Assembly: GCF_902459505.1 (NCBI RefSeq)
Contig: NC_047100.1
Coordinates: 29,140,469 to 29,204,468 of the forward strand
Source of the DNA: Geotrypetes seraphini
Lineage: Eukaryota > Chordata > Amphibia > Gymnophiona > Dermophiidae
Length of the DNA: 64,000 nucleotides
Reading direction: 5' to 3'
The notes beneath the pieces were generated by a model. That model ran no database searches. It saw only the letters and a list, made by a program, of their open reading frames with translations, and was not told the DNA's origin. Shown piece after piece: positions 1 through 10,098 of this stretch; position 1 is the first letter of the stretch; the number at the start of each line of letters is the position of its first letter. The position numbers were made by a program, and so were the translations under genes.

Positions 1-478
1 CAGATTTTTAAGGACATGCAGGTTTAGATCCGCGAGGTCCGTCAGGTCCGCGTTTTACCCCTTCCCCAATTTTGGCAAGCCATGAATTCAGTTTGGCCGC
101 CTGAAAAGAAAAGGTTCTTTCAAAGAACCTTTAAATCACATAGCACGAAAGGAAGCGAATGAAAATGAACAATATGCAACATTAACCTTATGAACGGTTA
201 TAAAAAATATATATATTTCAGTTTCATAAAAGAACTAACAATCTAAGACTTTGTAAAGAGCAAGACATGAAGGTCTTTGGGCCACACCGATGCACCCCTT
301 TCCCCATCTCTGCTTGGGGCTCCAGCTCCCTCTTCCTTTTCATCTGACCTTATTTTGCCTTGTGCAAATGCTAATGTCAGTAAAGCAATCTCAAGTAATA
401 AACTTTAGCCTTAGAAACTCGTTTTTCCAGCCACAGGACTGGTTACACAACACCTGAAATGACCACCGACCCTTTATG
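1..478. other. Unassigned sequence
   Basis: No gene or repeat family recognised. It is AT-rich after the first 60 bases. It could be intron of the leftward gene inferred from the CpG-rich promoter at 1250-1700, but no exon is visible. Confidence 0.3.
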
Positions 479-671
479 CAGGGGTAGACAATTCCGGTCC
501 TGAGAGCCGGAGCCAAGTCAGGTTTTCAGGAAATCCACAATAAATATGCACGAGATAGATTTGCATCTCAAGGAGGCAGTGCACGCAAATCCATCTCATA
601 CCTATTCATTGTGGATATCCTGAAAACCTGAACTGGCTCCGGCTCTCGAGGACCGGAATTGCCTACCCCTG
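479..671. mobile_element. hAT-type hairpin MITE, group A
   Basis: This 193-bp element is almost one palindrome. Its ends read CAGGGGTAGACAATTCCGG and the complement CCGGAATTGCCTACCCCTG. The centre carries the ATATGCA and GATTTGCAT motifs shared with the other MITEs here. The start CAGGGGT is typical of hAT ends. No clean 8-bp target duplication remains at this copy. Three more group A copies lie at 911, 2073 and 48684. Confidence 0.75.
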
Positions 672-694
672 CTCTAGGCTGATAAGTCATAAGG

Positions 695-867
695 CAGGGA
701 TCTCAAAGTCCCTCCTTGAGGGCCACAATCCAGTCGGGTTTTCAGGATTTCCCCAATGAATATGCATTGAAAGTAGTGCATGCACATAGATCTCATGCAT
801 ATTCATTGGGGAAATCCTGAAAACCCGACTGGATTGCGGCCCTCAAGGAGGGACTTTGAGACCCCTA
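695..867. mobile_element. hAT-type hairpin MITE, group B, with perfect 8-bp TSD
   Basis: The ends are CAGGGATCTCAAAGTCCCTCC-type inverted repeats (right end GGGACTTTGAGACCCCTA). The element is flanked on both sides by tcataagg (687-694 and 868-875), an exact 8-bp duplication as expected for hAT transposition. The inner part, with TTTTCAGGATTTCCCC and its complement, is shared with group A although the ends differ. Confidence 0.85.
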
Positions 868-910
868 TCATAAGGGATCTCTTCAGCCCCATCTCCTTCA
901 CCCCCTAGAA

Positions 911-1094
911 CAAGGGTAGGCAATTCCGGTCCTCGAGAGCCGGAGGCTTTCAGGATATCCACAATAAATATGCAGGAGATCGATTTGCATATCAAGGAGG
1001 CAGTGCATGCAAATCCATCTCATACCTATTCATTGTGGATATCCTGAAAACCTGGCCTGGCTCCGGCTCTCAGGAACGGAATTGCCTACCCCTG
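911..1094. mobile_element. hAT-type hairpin MITE, group A
   Basis: Inverted ends CAAGGGTAGGCAATTCC and GGAATTGCCTACCCCTG enclose the same palindromic core as the copy at 479. The flanks (ccctagaa, ctttaggg) do not match, so the target duplication has decayed or the copy is rearranged. Confidence 0.7.
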
Positions 1095-1249
1095 CTTTAG
1101 GGGAAACTAATGCTCAAAAAGAGGGGTTTCACATGCTACACTTCTCCTTATCTGTCCAGGCAAACCACAAAGCAGGAAGTTGAGCAAAAGCCCAGGATCC
1201 GATCTAAAGCTCTGTCAAAGGCTAAGCCGAAACCAAAGCCCAGCCTTGC

Positions 1250-1700
1250 AGAAGCACCTGAACGCAGTCAGCCGCTTGGGCTATTATTAGACGTAACGCT
1301 CACAAGCCCCTCGGCTGGCACTGGGAGTCGCCTTTTGGGCTACCATCCTCCAGCTGCCACTTTTGCCCGCCTCGGGTCCAGGGGAGCCACCACCTAAGTC
1401 CAGTAGCCACTTTGGCTTACCTGAAGCTGCCGTTCTCCGGGGGTGGGGGGCGGGGACGAGGAACAGTCTCTCGCTCTCTCCACCCGAGCGTCTCTTGGCA
1501 GTCTCGGGCTCGGCTACAACATCCCCTGTCGCTGCTCTCCCGAGCCAGGGTCTGCGGACACGGCTGCCACTGCCTTCCACCCTGCCCCGCTGGGGTGACG
1601 TCATCGCGGGGGCGGAGCTCACGCTGCCCAATGGCCAACGAGAGGCGGAGCGCAACTAAAATTAAACGTTCTATAGGGGAGGGGCGGGAGACAGCGGTTC
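1250..1700 (-). promoter_or_regulatory. CpG-rich promoter region, probably firing leftwards
   Basis: GC and CpG content rise sharply compared with the flanks. Between about 1590 and 1660 lie a CRE palindrome TGACGTCA (1597 region), GC boxes (GGGGCGGAGC and GAGGCGGAG) and a CCAAT box (CCCAATGG, with a nearby GGCCAACG). This set is typical of TATA-less housekeeping promoters. A minus-strand splice donor about 180 bp to the left supports transcription towards lower coordinates, although bidirectional firing is possible. It is one of the few stretches in the first 37 kb free of obvious mobile DNA. The gene served is not visible. By analogy with other vertebrates, GP9 has RAB43, ISY1, CNBP and EFCC1 nearby, but none can be assigned here. 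Confidence 0.55.
1421..1600 (-). other. Putative first exon ending in a strong splice donor
   Basis: Read on the minus strand, the CpG-rich block ends in GGCAGCTTCAG followed by GTAAGCC, a near-consensus 5' splice site with its GT at 1420-1419. The transcription start would lie about 1570-1610, just beyond the CRE and GC boxes. Open frames cross the exon, but none has recognisable protein similarity, so it may be a 5' UTR exon. The start coordinate is only a guess. Confidence 0.45.
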
Positions 1701-1743
1701 ATTCACAATCTGAGCTGCTGCTAGTGGTGGACTGGGAATCCCA

Positions 1744-1861
1744 CAGGTGTCAAAGTGGGTCCTCCAGGGCCGCCATCCACTCGGGTTTTCAGGATATGCA
1801 TTGAAGGCAGTGCATGCAAATAGATCTCATGCATATTCATTGGGGAAATCCTGAAAACCGG
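1744..1861. mobile_element. Group B hairpin MITE, damaged copy
   Basis: It starts CAGGTGTCAAAGT and keeps the core motifs TCGGGTTTTCAGGATAT, TGCATTGAA and CATTGGGGAAATCCTGAAAACC, but the right end is missing or too diverged to see. Internal sequence is shortened compared with the copy at 695. Confidence 0.6.
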
Positions 1862-1936
1862 CGGCCGAAACTGGCAGCTGTGCAGAGCTGCACAGAAAGG
1901 AAGCCCTCCCCCCTCCCCAGCCCAAACACTATAGGG

Positions 1937-2064
1937 CAGTGGTCTCAAAAAGACCTCATACAAAATTGTCATTTCTTCAATAAGACATTAACTCTTTTTT
2001 TTCTGAGGCTCTCCAAGTACCTACAAATCCAAAATGTGGCCCTGCAAAGAGTTTGAGACCACTG
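1937..2064. mobile_element. hAT-like short element, group C
   Basis: Its ends CAGTGGTCTCAAA and TTTGAGACCACTG are exact 13-bp inverted repeats. The body is AT-rich and not palindromic, unlike groups A and B. The flanks ctataggg and ctctagaa agree at only five of eight positions, so the duplication is at best decayed. It abuts the next element, whose left target duplication starts at 2065. Confidence 0.65.
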
Positions 2065-2072
2065 CTCTAGAA

Positions 2073-2267
2073 CAGGGGTAGGCAATTCCAGTCCTTGAGA
2101 GTCGGAACCAGGTCATGTTTTCGGGATCTCCACTATGAATATGTATGAGATGGATTTGCATGCACTGCCTTCTTGAGATGCAAATCTATCTCCTGCATAT
2201 TTATTGTGGAGATCCTGAAAGCCTGACCTGGCTCCGGCTCTCGAGGACCGGAATTGCCTACCCCCTG
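2073..2267. mobile_element. Group A hairpin MITE with perfect 8-bp TSD
   Basis: This 195-bp palindrome starts CAGGGGTAGGCAATTCC and ends GGAATTGCCTACCCCCTG. It is flanked on both sides by ctctagaa (2065-2072 and 2268-2275). The duplicated site matches the nTCTAGAn preference known for some hAT families, which makes the hAT assignment of group A firm. Confidence 0.88.
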
Positions 2268-2275
2268 CTCTAGAA

Positions 2276-2890
2276 CAAGGGGTCCCCACAAGAAGCTGAA
2301 ACTAGAGACAACTCAGGATAACAAAAGGAAACATCTTTTCTTGGAAAGGTGGAAGTGTGAAGGGGAAAAGAAACACGGGTGCCGGCCAGAAGTGAGGAAA
2401 CACCAAAGGTGCAAGAGCACAAGGACAGAGTGGGCTCGGTGGTCTTCATTCTGCTTCCCCGAATATGAATGGCTGAACATGTTTAGGAAATCAACGAAGG
2501 CATGGGAGATGGGGAGAAGAACCCCGGGGGAAAGTCAAAAGGGAGGGGCAGGCGATCTGGGTTCAAGTATTCTGTCCATGCTGTGCACCCAGAGCAAGAG
2601 TGATATAGCTTTTCTACAAGGGCAAGGGGCCCAGGCTTCCTCAAATCAAGAAGGAAACAAGCTGAGATGCAAACACGCGACCTCCCATGAGCTCCAACAA
2701 GGACTGCCTTTTCCAAGAAAGTGACTCCCCCTTGTGGTGCCATGCCAGACTCTGAATTGAAGGCCTCAAGATTGCTCTGAAGGCAAGTCGTGCTCCTGCT
2801 CCGGGAACCCTCGCTCTGGTGCCAAGACTGGACCTCTTTTGAGCCCAGCTTCATTTTACCCTGTCGTTCTCTCTCCCTTCTCTAATGTAC
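2276..2890. other. Unassigned sequence
   Basis: Open frames exist on both strands but show no recognisable domain, start context or splice sites, and the two strands overlap. I see no gene and no repeat family that I know. Confidence 0.3.
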
Positions 2891-2893
2891 TGC

Positions 2894-2945
2894 AGATAAT
2901 AATAATAATAACTTTATTTTTGTATACCGCAATACCACGGTTTAC
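2894..2945 (-). mobile_element. L2-like LINE 3' tail
   Basis: An (ATA)n stretch is followed by ACTTTATTTTTGTATACCGC. On the minus strand this is the classic L2/CR1-relative tail: a GCGGTATAC motif followed by an A/T-rich end. Related tails lie at 27345, 48962 and 51389. Only the last 50 bp are present. Confidence 0.5.
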
Positions 2946-2964
2946 AGAGGAAGAGACTGTACAC

Positions 2965-3135
2965 CAGGGATTTCAAAGTCCCTCCTTGAGGGCCGCAATC
3001 CAGTCGGGTTTTCAGGATTTCCCCAATGAATATGCATGAGATCTATGTGCATGCACTGCTTTCAATGCATATTCATTGGGGAAATCCTGGAAACCCGACT
3101 GGATTGCGGCCCTCAAGGAGGGACTTTGAGATACA
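2965..3135. mobile_element. Group B hairpin MITE
   Basis: It begins CAGGGATTTCAAAGTCCC and ends GGGACTTTGAGATA with the full palindromic core between. No target duplication is clear. It sits just inside the L2-like tail region. Confidence 0.75.
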
Positions 3136-3506
3136 GCGATGTTACAGAGAAAAGTTTCTAGTTACATTGTTAAAATGAATTAACCCTGTCCCCCTCTTTT
3201 ACAAAACCACGCAAGAGGTTTTTAATGCTGAAGTTCTGCGCTGTTCCAACACTCATAGGAACAGCGCACTCAGTGCGCCAGCCAGCACGAAAAACCTCTT
3301 GCACGTTTTGTGCAAGGTGGGGTGTAAATTAAGTAACCTCTACATATCATTTCTATTAGAGACAGAGTCCATTGGAAACTAACTATAGATTTCTGAATGC
3401 CAACATTCTTCGGCATCTCTACATTTTGCTTATTCCTATTTGTTTAGCAAATGTAGCTCACCTTAAGTACAAGGTATTTAGACTTTTCCGACGTTACCTT
3501 TTTATA

Positions 3507-3955
3507 GAAACATAGAGTTTGACGGCAGATAAGGGCCGGCGGCCAACAAGTCTAACCCTCCCTCCCTGGGGTATCCATTTTTAAGCATAACTCTGTGGTT
3601 CTTGAAGTCGATCACACTGCTGGCCTCGACCACCTGGTGTGGAAGACCATTCCATTGATCAATCACCCGCTTGGTGAAGAAGTACTTCCTGGTGTCACCA
3701 TGAAGTCTTCCCCCCATGAGTTTCAGCGGAAGCTCCCTTGTCGCCGTGGGACCCTTTAGAAAAAAGATTTCTTCCTCCACTTTAATTCGTCCCATGATGT
3801 ATTTGAATGTTTCTATCATGTCCCCCCTTTCTCTGCGCTTCTCAAGAGAACATAGGTGCAGCCTGGTCAGACGTTCTTCATATGGGATGTCTTTAAGTCC
3901 CGATACCATCCTAGTGGCCATTCTCTGGATTGACTCCATCCTCTTCACATCCTTA
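3507..3955 (-). mobile_element. CR1 LINE, 3' part
   Basis: Minus-strand reading gives the C-terminal CR1 ORF2 motifs [23 protein letters not shown] and WNGLPHQVVEA, and a 3' end that on the + strand starts with the typical AGAAACATAGA box. The copy is 5'-truncated, as is usual for target-primed insertion. Confidence 0.85.
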
Positions 3956-4082
3956 TGATAATTTTATTTTCCTAAACTTCACTATCCAGTCCGTATAGGG
4001 AAATACTATTTGTAATCTGTGATGACTTATTACAATTCACACTCCAACTCAAAGCTCTAATGCTTGTACTTAAAAATATATA

Positions 4083-4860
4083 CCAGATGTGAGAAAGACC
4101 CAAATACTTTATCTCATGCATTGTGGCAATGTCCTCTTATTAAATCATTTTGGTGTGCCATCTTATTATTTTTAGGTGCTTTATGGAATATTCAATTAGT
4201 GGAATCTGTAAGGGGGGGGGTAATATTTGGTAAAGCTGCTGCTTGTGGGGGTTTTGGATTAGAAAGAAATATTTTATTTCAGAAGGCATGCGTGATTGGT
4301 CATAAGTGCATTCGACAATATTGGTTACAGAAAGATTCTCCTTGTTTTGGGCATTGGAGGAACCAATTCCATCGGTTAATTTTATTTGAGGTCTGGGAGG
4401 TTCGTAAATTTCCTAGAAGAACTTGGTATTTCTTGAAAATTTGGAATCCATATATTCAAAATCTTTCCCATGGAGCTCATAGTATGATTCTTAATGTTTT
4501 ATATTGAGGAATAAGAAACTTTCATTACTTCTTAACACTTTGTAATGTGTGTCATCTTTCATTATGGGGGTAGGGAGGGAATTTGATGATAATAATAGTT
4601 GGAATTTCTTGAATTGTATATTTATATAATTAATTTATTACATTGTTATATTTTAAAAATTTGGGGGGAGGGAAGGTATAGGGGGTATATATGGAATTAT
4701 GAATGGGTAAAATGGAAAATATATTTTGGAGAAATGATAAAATTATTTATGCAATATTTGAGCTTTGAATTTAATTGTAATGAGCATATATTGTATTATT
4801 GTATATTTGATTGATTTCTTCAATAAAATGTTTCAACATAAAAAGAAAAAAATATATATA
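4083..4860 (+). mobile_element. L1/Tx1-type LINE, 3' end
   Basis: The frame at 4064-4507 reads a zinc-knuckle-like ORF2 C-terminus (CEKDPNTLSHALWQCP then FW), as in L1-clade ORF2 proteins. About 300 bp of 3' UTR follow, with AATAAAA and an A-rich tail near 4840. After the tail, AAATATATATATATACC resembles the left flank AAATATATACC, a probable target duplication. Confidence 0.65.
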
Positions 4861-4865
4861 TATAT

Positions 4866-6965
4866 ACCCAAACTGAAAGAAGCCAAGAGAGAGATACGTT
4901 TGGCGAAGGCACAGGCGGAAGAACAAATGGCTAAAAATGTAAAAAAGGGAGATAAAAATTTTTTCAGATATATTAGTGAAAGGAGGAAGATAAAAAATGG
5001 AATTGCTAGGCTAAAAGATGCTGGGAACAAATATGTGGAGAGTGATGAGGAGAAAGCAAATGTGCTAAACAAATACTTCTGTTCTGTGTTCACAGAAGAA
5101 AATCCTGGAGAAGGACCGAGATTGTCTGGCAAAGTTACACGAGAAAATGGAGTAGATTCTGCGCCGTTCACGGAGGAGGGTGTTTATGAGCAACTTGAAA
5201 AACTGAAGGTGGACAAAGCGATGGGACCAGACGGGATCAATCCCAGGATACTAAGGGAGCTCAGAGAGGTTCTGGCGAGTCCTATTAAAGACTTGTTCAA
5301 CAAATCTCTGGAGACGGGAGTGATTCCTGGGGATTGGAGGAGAGTGGATGTGGTCCCTATTCATAAAAGTGGTCACAGGGATGAAGCAGGAATCTACAGG
5401 CCGGTGAGCCTCACTTCAGTTGTTGGAAAAATAATGGAAGTGTTGCTGAAAGAAAGGATAGTGTATTTCCTTGAATCTAATGGGTTACAGGATCCGAGGC
5501 AACATGGCTTTACAAAAGGTAAATCGTGCCAAACGAACCTGATTGAATTTTTTGATTGGGTGACCAGAGAGCTGGATCGAGGACATATGCTAGATGTAAT
5601 TTACTTGGATTTCAGCAAAGCCTTTGATACAGTTCCTCATAGGAGGCTGTTGAACAAACTTGAAGGGCTGAAGTTAGGACCCAAAGTGGTGAACTGGGTC
5701 AGAAACTGGCTGTCGGACAGACACCAGAGGGTGGTGGTTAATGGAAGTCGCTCGAAGGAAGGAAAGGTGACTAGTGGAGTCCCTCAGGGTTCGGTGCTGG
5801 GGCCAATCCTGTTCAATATGTATGTAAGTGACATTGCTGAAGGGTTAGAAGGAAAAGTGTGCCTTTTTGCAGATGATACCAAGATTTGTAACAGAGTAGA
5901 CACTGAAGAGGGAGTGGAAAATATGAAAAAGGATCTGCAAAAGTTAGAGGAATGGTCTAATGCCTGGCAACTAAAATTCAATGCAAAGAAATGCAGAGTA
6001 ATGCATTTGGGGATTAATAATAGGAAGGAACCGTATATGCTGGGAGGAGAGAAGCTGATATGCACGGACGGGGAGAGGGACCTTGGGGTGATAGTGTCCG
6101 AAGATCTAAAGGCGAAAAAACAGTGTGACAAGGCAGTGGCTGCTGCCAGAAGGATTCTGGGCTGTATAAAGAGAGGCGTAGTCAGTAGAAGGAAGAAGGT
6201 GTTGATGCCCCTGTACAGGTCATTGGTGAGGCCCCACTTGGAGTATTGTGTTCAGTTTTGGAGACCGTATCTGGCGAAAGACGTAAGAAGACTTGAGGCG
6301 GTCCAGAGGAGGGCGACGAAAATGATAGGAGGCTTGCGCCAGAAGACGTATGAGGAGAGACTGGAAGCCCTGAATATGTATACCCTAGAGGAAAGGAGAG
6401 ACAGGGGAGATATGATTCAGACGTTCAAATACTTAAAGGGTATTAACGTAGAACAAAATATTTTCCAGAGAAAGGAAAATGGTAAAACCAGAGGACATAA
6501 TTTGAGGCTGAGGGGTGGTAGATTCAGGGGCAATGTTAGGAAATTCTACTTTACGGAGAGGGTGGTGGATGCCTGGAATGCGCTCCCGAGAGAGGTGGTG
6601 GAGAGTAAAACTGTGACTGAGTTCAAAGAAGCGTGGGATGAACACAGAAGATTTAGAATCAGAAAATAATATTAAAGATTGAACTAGGCCAGTTACTGGG
6701 CAGACTTGTATGGTCTGTGTCTGTGCATGGCCGTTTGGAGGAGGATGGGCAGGGGAGGACTTCAATGGCTGGGAGGGTGTAGATGGGCTGGAGTAAGTCT
6801 TAACAGAGATTTCGGCAGTTGGAACCCAAGCACAGTACCGGGTAAAGCTTTGGATTCTCGCCCAGAAATAGCTAAGAAAAAAAAAAATTTAAATTGAATC
6901 AGGTTGGGCAGACTGGATGGACCATTCGGGTCTTTATCTGCCGTCATCTACTATGTTATATGTTA
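4866..6965 (+). mobile_element. CR1 LINE, 5'-truncated, long open ORF2
   Basis: This is the best kept CR1 copy of the window. It starts inside ORF2 and runs through the reverse transcriptase, the C-terminal domain, a ~300-bp 3' UTR and the typical end TCATCTACTATGTTATATGT. It lies directly behind the L1 tail, in the same palindromic host element. The 5' end with endonuclease is absent, so it cannot move by itself. The long undamaged frame suggests a fairly young insertion. Confidence 0.9.
4870..6669 (+). CDS. CR1 ORF2 fragment: reverse transcriptase
   Basis: About 600 residues of open frame encode the non-LTR reverse transcriptase of a CR1 LINE. Visible motifs in order are MGPDGINPRILRE, YRPVSLTSVVGKI, HGFTKGKSC, YLDFSKAFDTVPHRRL, SGVPQGSVLGPILFN, the catalytic FADD box at about 5865-5876, ERDLGVIVSEDLKAK, VRPHLEYCVQFW, and the C-terminal RGDMIQTFKYLKG and FTERVVDAWNALP. 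The enzyme copies its RNA at a nicked target. The apurinic-type endonuclease that should precede it is missing through 5' truncation. Open reading continues upstream into L1 tail sequence, which is chance. There is no proper start codon, so this is a fragment rather than a working gene. Confidence 0.85.
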   Translation, partial: KLKEAKREIRLAKAQAEEQMAKNVKKGDKNFFRYISERRKIKNGIARLKDAGNKYVESDEEKANVLNKYFCSVFTEENPGEGPRLSGKVTRENGVDSAPFTEEGVYEQLEKLKVDKAMGPDGINPRILRELREVLASPIKDLFNKSLETGVIPGDWRRVDVVPIHKSGHRDEAGIYRPVSLTSVVGKIMEVLLKERIVYFLESNGLQDPRQHGFTKGKSCQTNLIEFFDWVTRELDRGHMLDVIYLDFSKAFDTVPHRRLLNKLEGLKLGPKVVNWVRNWLSDRHQRVVVNGSRSKEGKVTSGVPQGSVLGPILFNMYVSDIAEGLEGKVCLFADDTKICNRVDTEEGVENMKKDLQKLEEWSNAWQLKFNAKKCRVMHLGINNRKEPYMLGGEKLICTDGERDLGVIVSEDLKAKKQCDKAVAAARRILGCIKRGVVSRRKKVLMPLYRSLVRPHLEYCVQFWRPYLAKDVRRLEAVQRRATKMIGGLRQKTYEERLEALNMYTLEERRDRGDMIQTFKYLKGINVEQNIFQRKENGKTRGHNLRLRGGRFRGNVRKFYFTERVVDAWNALPREVVESKTVTEFKEAWDEHRRFRIRK

Positions 6966-7544
6966 CTTAAGTATATTTGTAAAGTGCTCAGACCCCTAAC
7001 CAAATTATTCTGTGATAACAACAGTCTATGGTTATGGTTTTTCAGTCTTGATTCCCATGCAATACGAGATGGTCAGCGGTGTCCCCTCCTACGGAACAGT
7101 CATCGAAACTCGAGTTGGGGGGTCATCGATTTTCATATGGCTAATGTTTCCCATTAGCACACATTAGAGCACTGGCACTTTTCTGGCGCTAACGTTATGG
7201 TTGTTTCCAATATCTTCTATCAACCACTCGCCACACCAGACAAGTGAATTTATTACATCGTTGAGATTTTGCTTAGAGCGAGTGGTTTGGGACCATAAAG
7301 GGCAACGAGAATAATACGGTTACGGGTCTGAGCACTTTACAAATATACTTAAGTATTTTTTGGTATATATTTTTAAGTACAAGCATCAGAGCTGTGATTT
7401 GGAGTGTGAATCTTAAAACTTCACTAAAAATATGTGTATAAAAAAATATCTGAAAGCTTCATAGTATGTGCATTGCAGCGGATCGATTTTTCACTCCATC
7501 AAAAATGACAAAGATTAGGGGACGCTCGATGAAGTTACAGAGAC

Positions 7545-8935
7545 ATACTTTTAAAACCAATAGGAGGAAATTTTTTCTCACTCAGAGAAGAGGTAAGCTC
7601 AGGAACGCGTTGCCAGAGTAGATAGCGTAGCTGGTTTTAAGAAAGGTTTGGACAAGTTCCTGGAGGAAAAGTCCATAGGCTGTTATTGAGAAATACGGGG
7701 GAAGCCTCTGCTTGCCCTGGATCGGTAGCATGGAAAGTTGCTACTCTTTGGGATTCTAGAATTTTGCTATTCTTTGAGATTTTGCCTGGAATCTAGATAC
7801 TCTTTGGGGTTCTAGACTCTTTTGTTACTCATTGGGACTTTGGAATCTTGCTATTCCTTGAGATTCTGCCTAGAATCTAGATTAGAGAGTTGAATGGGGA
7901 CAGAAATCCCGCCCATCCCCTCCATCCCCGCCTGTCCCTGCCAGAATCCCCTCCATCCCCGCCCATCCCCATAAGGAGTCCCCTCTATCCCTGCACGACC
8001 CCATGAGGAATCTCCTCTGTCCCCGCCCAACCTCCCCATAAAACAAAGCAATTACTTCTGACAGTTTTTAAAGTCTTTGTTTATTTAAAATACAATATAA
8101 ACAAATAACAGTGAACAGAAATAAGAGATGCATACACCACTGGAAAGAACTAGAATACACATTAGGTCATGTGACTGTAGGGTCTACCATTTCTTGTTAA
8201 AAGAGTTGGATTTTTTGGCAATATAAAGATCATATCTGTAGAGCAAACAAATCTGGTTCCACCATCTGGCATAGGTAACTCGTGAGAGGTCCTTCCAAGA
8301 TCCACAAATGGTTTTTAATGCAGCAATGAGTAAAGAATCAAACAATACAGCATCAAAATCATTTCAAGCAGAATTGAGGCACTTTTCAGGGCAATGGTTG
8401 CATAAGAAAAATGTGCCAAAACTGACTTGTAAACCCCAAAACAAACTCAGCAAGTACTTCATTTTGTACTAAACACAATTGGTGGCCATGAGAGGGGGCT
8501 GGGCCTCCCACTTTGAGCTTAGCTCCCCTCAAAATGAACATCTCCCTTGCTGTAGCTGGTGGGACATTTTGCTCTTCCATCATCTTGATCCCAGTTTCTG
8601 CTTTTGTCTATCTTCTACTAATTCTCTTTCCAGGCCTCGGGAACTCTGGTTCCATCCCCGCAGGAGTCCCGTGAGCCTGGGGGGATCCCGTGGGAGTCCC
8701 ATAGACCTGGGACGGATCCCTGCGGGAGTCCCGAAATCCCCATTCCCATGCAGCCCTCTAATCTAGATACTCTTTGGGGTTCTAGAATCTTGCTATTCTT
8801 TGAGTTTCTGCCTGGAATGTTGCTAACTCTTTGGGGTTTTGCTGGGTTATAGTGACCTGGATTGGCCACTGTGAGAATGGGCTACTGGGGTTACTGGTCT
8901 GACCCAGTAAGACTATTTTTATGTTCCTGGACTTT
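7545..8935 (+). mobile_element. CR1 LINE 3' end, split by a hAT
   Basis: CR1 C-terminal and 3' UTR sequence (GGTTTTAAGAAAGGTTTGG, CCCTGGATCGGTAGCATGG) runs to 7882 and resumes at 8769 with CTTTGGGGTTCTAGA, ending in GGTCTGACCCAGTAAGAC and TTATGTTC. The hAT element at 7883-8760 separates the halves. The reading frame is decayed. Confidence 0.8.
7883..8760. mobile_element. hAT element, group D (878 bp), perfect TSD
   Basis: The ends TAGAGAGTTG and CAGCCCTCTA are imperfect inverted repeats. They are flanked by atctagat on both sides (7875-7882 and 8761-8768), a perfect 8-bp duplication matching nTCTAGAn. The subterminal parts are rich in CCCATCCCC-type motifs and mirror each other. No transposase frame is seen, so this is a non-autonomous copy. 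A longer relative lies at 40547-41868. Confidence 0.88.
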
Positions 8936-9196
8936 TATTTCAGATGAGACAAGAGACACCCTTGCCCTCAAAAAAGTGAACTGCAGAGATTTTATACATT
9001 GACTAAACCTGAGCAGGGGTTTGTTTGGGTTTTTTTAATAAACTTTGTGAGAATTTGGGGACTTTGGCTCGAATGAAGTTAGAACGGAAGCAGGTCTAAA
9101 GAATTTTCAAAAGAAGCTTACAAATTTTTGTTTCAAGAGACTTTGCAAACTCTCTAAATACATGCTGTATCATGAGAATGTTGTTTTAAAGGCCTG

Positions 9197-10087
9197 TATA
9201 TTGTACAGGGGCATCAACACCTTCTTCCTTCTACTGACTACGCCTCTCTTTATACAGCCCAGCATCCTTCTGGCAGCAGCCACCGCCTTGTCACACTGTT
9301 TTTTCACCTTTAGATCTTCGGACACTATCACCCCAAGGTCCCGTCCGTGCATATCAGCTTCTCTCCTCCCAGCATATACGGTTCCTGCCTATTATTAATC
9401 CCCAAATGCATTACTCTGCATTTCTTTGCATTGAATTTTAGTTGCCAGGCATTAGACCATTCCTCTAACTTTTGCAGATCCTTTTTCATATTTTCCACTC
9501 CCTCTTCGGTGTCTACTCTGTTACAAATCTTGGTATCATCTGCAAAAAGGCACACTTTTCCTTCTAACCCTTCAGCAATGTCACTTACATACATATTGAA
9601 CAGGATTGGCCCCAGCACCGAACCCTGAGGGACTCCACTAGTCACCTTTCCTTCCTTCGAGCGACTTCCATTAACCATCTGGCATCTGTCCAACAGCCAG
9701 TTTCTGACCCAGTTCACCACTTTGGGTCCTAACTTCAGCCCTTCAAGTTTGTTCAACAGCCTCCTATGAGGAACTGTATCAAAGGCTTTGCTGAAATCCA
9801 AGTAAATTACATCTAGCATATGTCCTCGATCCAGCTCTCTGGTCACCCAATCAAAAAATTAAATCAGGTTCGTTTGGCACGATTTACCTTTTGTAAAGCC
9901 ATGTTGCCTCGGATCCTGTAACCCATTAGATTCAAGGAAATACACTATCCTTTCTTTCAGCAACACTTCCATTATTTTTCCAACAACCGAAGTGAGGCTG
10001 TAGTTTCCCCGCTTCATCCCTGTGACCACTTTTGTGAATAGGGACCACATTCGCTCTCCTCCAGTCCCCGGGAACCACTCCTGTCTC
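9197..10087 (-). mobile_element. CR1 LINE, internal ORF2 piece
   Basis: Minus-strand frames give the CR1 reverse transcriptase from HGFTKGKSCQTN through YLDFSKAFDTVPHRRL, GVPQGSVLGPILFN and FADD to RRKKVLMPLY. The sequence is very close to the copy at 4866 (same subfamily), with short indels that shift frame near 9660-9860. The 3' end is missing at 9197. The 5' end abuts retroviral sequence at about 10087. Confidence 0.88.
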
Positions 10088-10098
10088 CAGAGAGCAAG

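Larger units (their letters stand above)
4030..7412. mobile_element. Palindromic (foldback) element split by L1 and CR1
   Basis: Two arms face each other. GCTTGTACTTAAAAATATAT at about 4055-4082 is mirrored at 7358-7385 and further out to about 7412. ACTTAAGTATATTTGTAAAG at 6965 is mirrored by CTTTACAAATATACTTAAGT at about 7335-7354, and that pairing runs inwards through CAGACCC and the ATTATTCT motifs. The left arm is interrupted exactly where the L1 and CR1 copies (4083-6964) sit. The original element was therefore about 500 bp of near-palindrome. Family unknown. Confidence 0.65.

Noticed and set aside
1110-1804. Overlapping frames on both strands in the CpG-rich block
   Set aside because: High GC removes stop codons. 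No domain, no conserved start, and frames on both strands overlap. Only the splice donor and promoter motifs are credible.
2254-2854. Frames of 156 and 123 residues on opposite strands
   Set aside because: They overlap head-on, start inside a MITE, and show no domain or splice signals.
479-3135. Long hairpins that could be microRNA precursors
   Set aside because: They are whole MITEs with transposon ends and target duplications and occur many times in the window; no evidence for processing.
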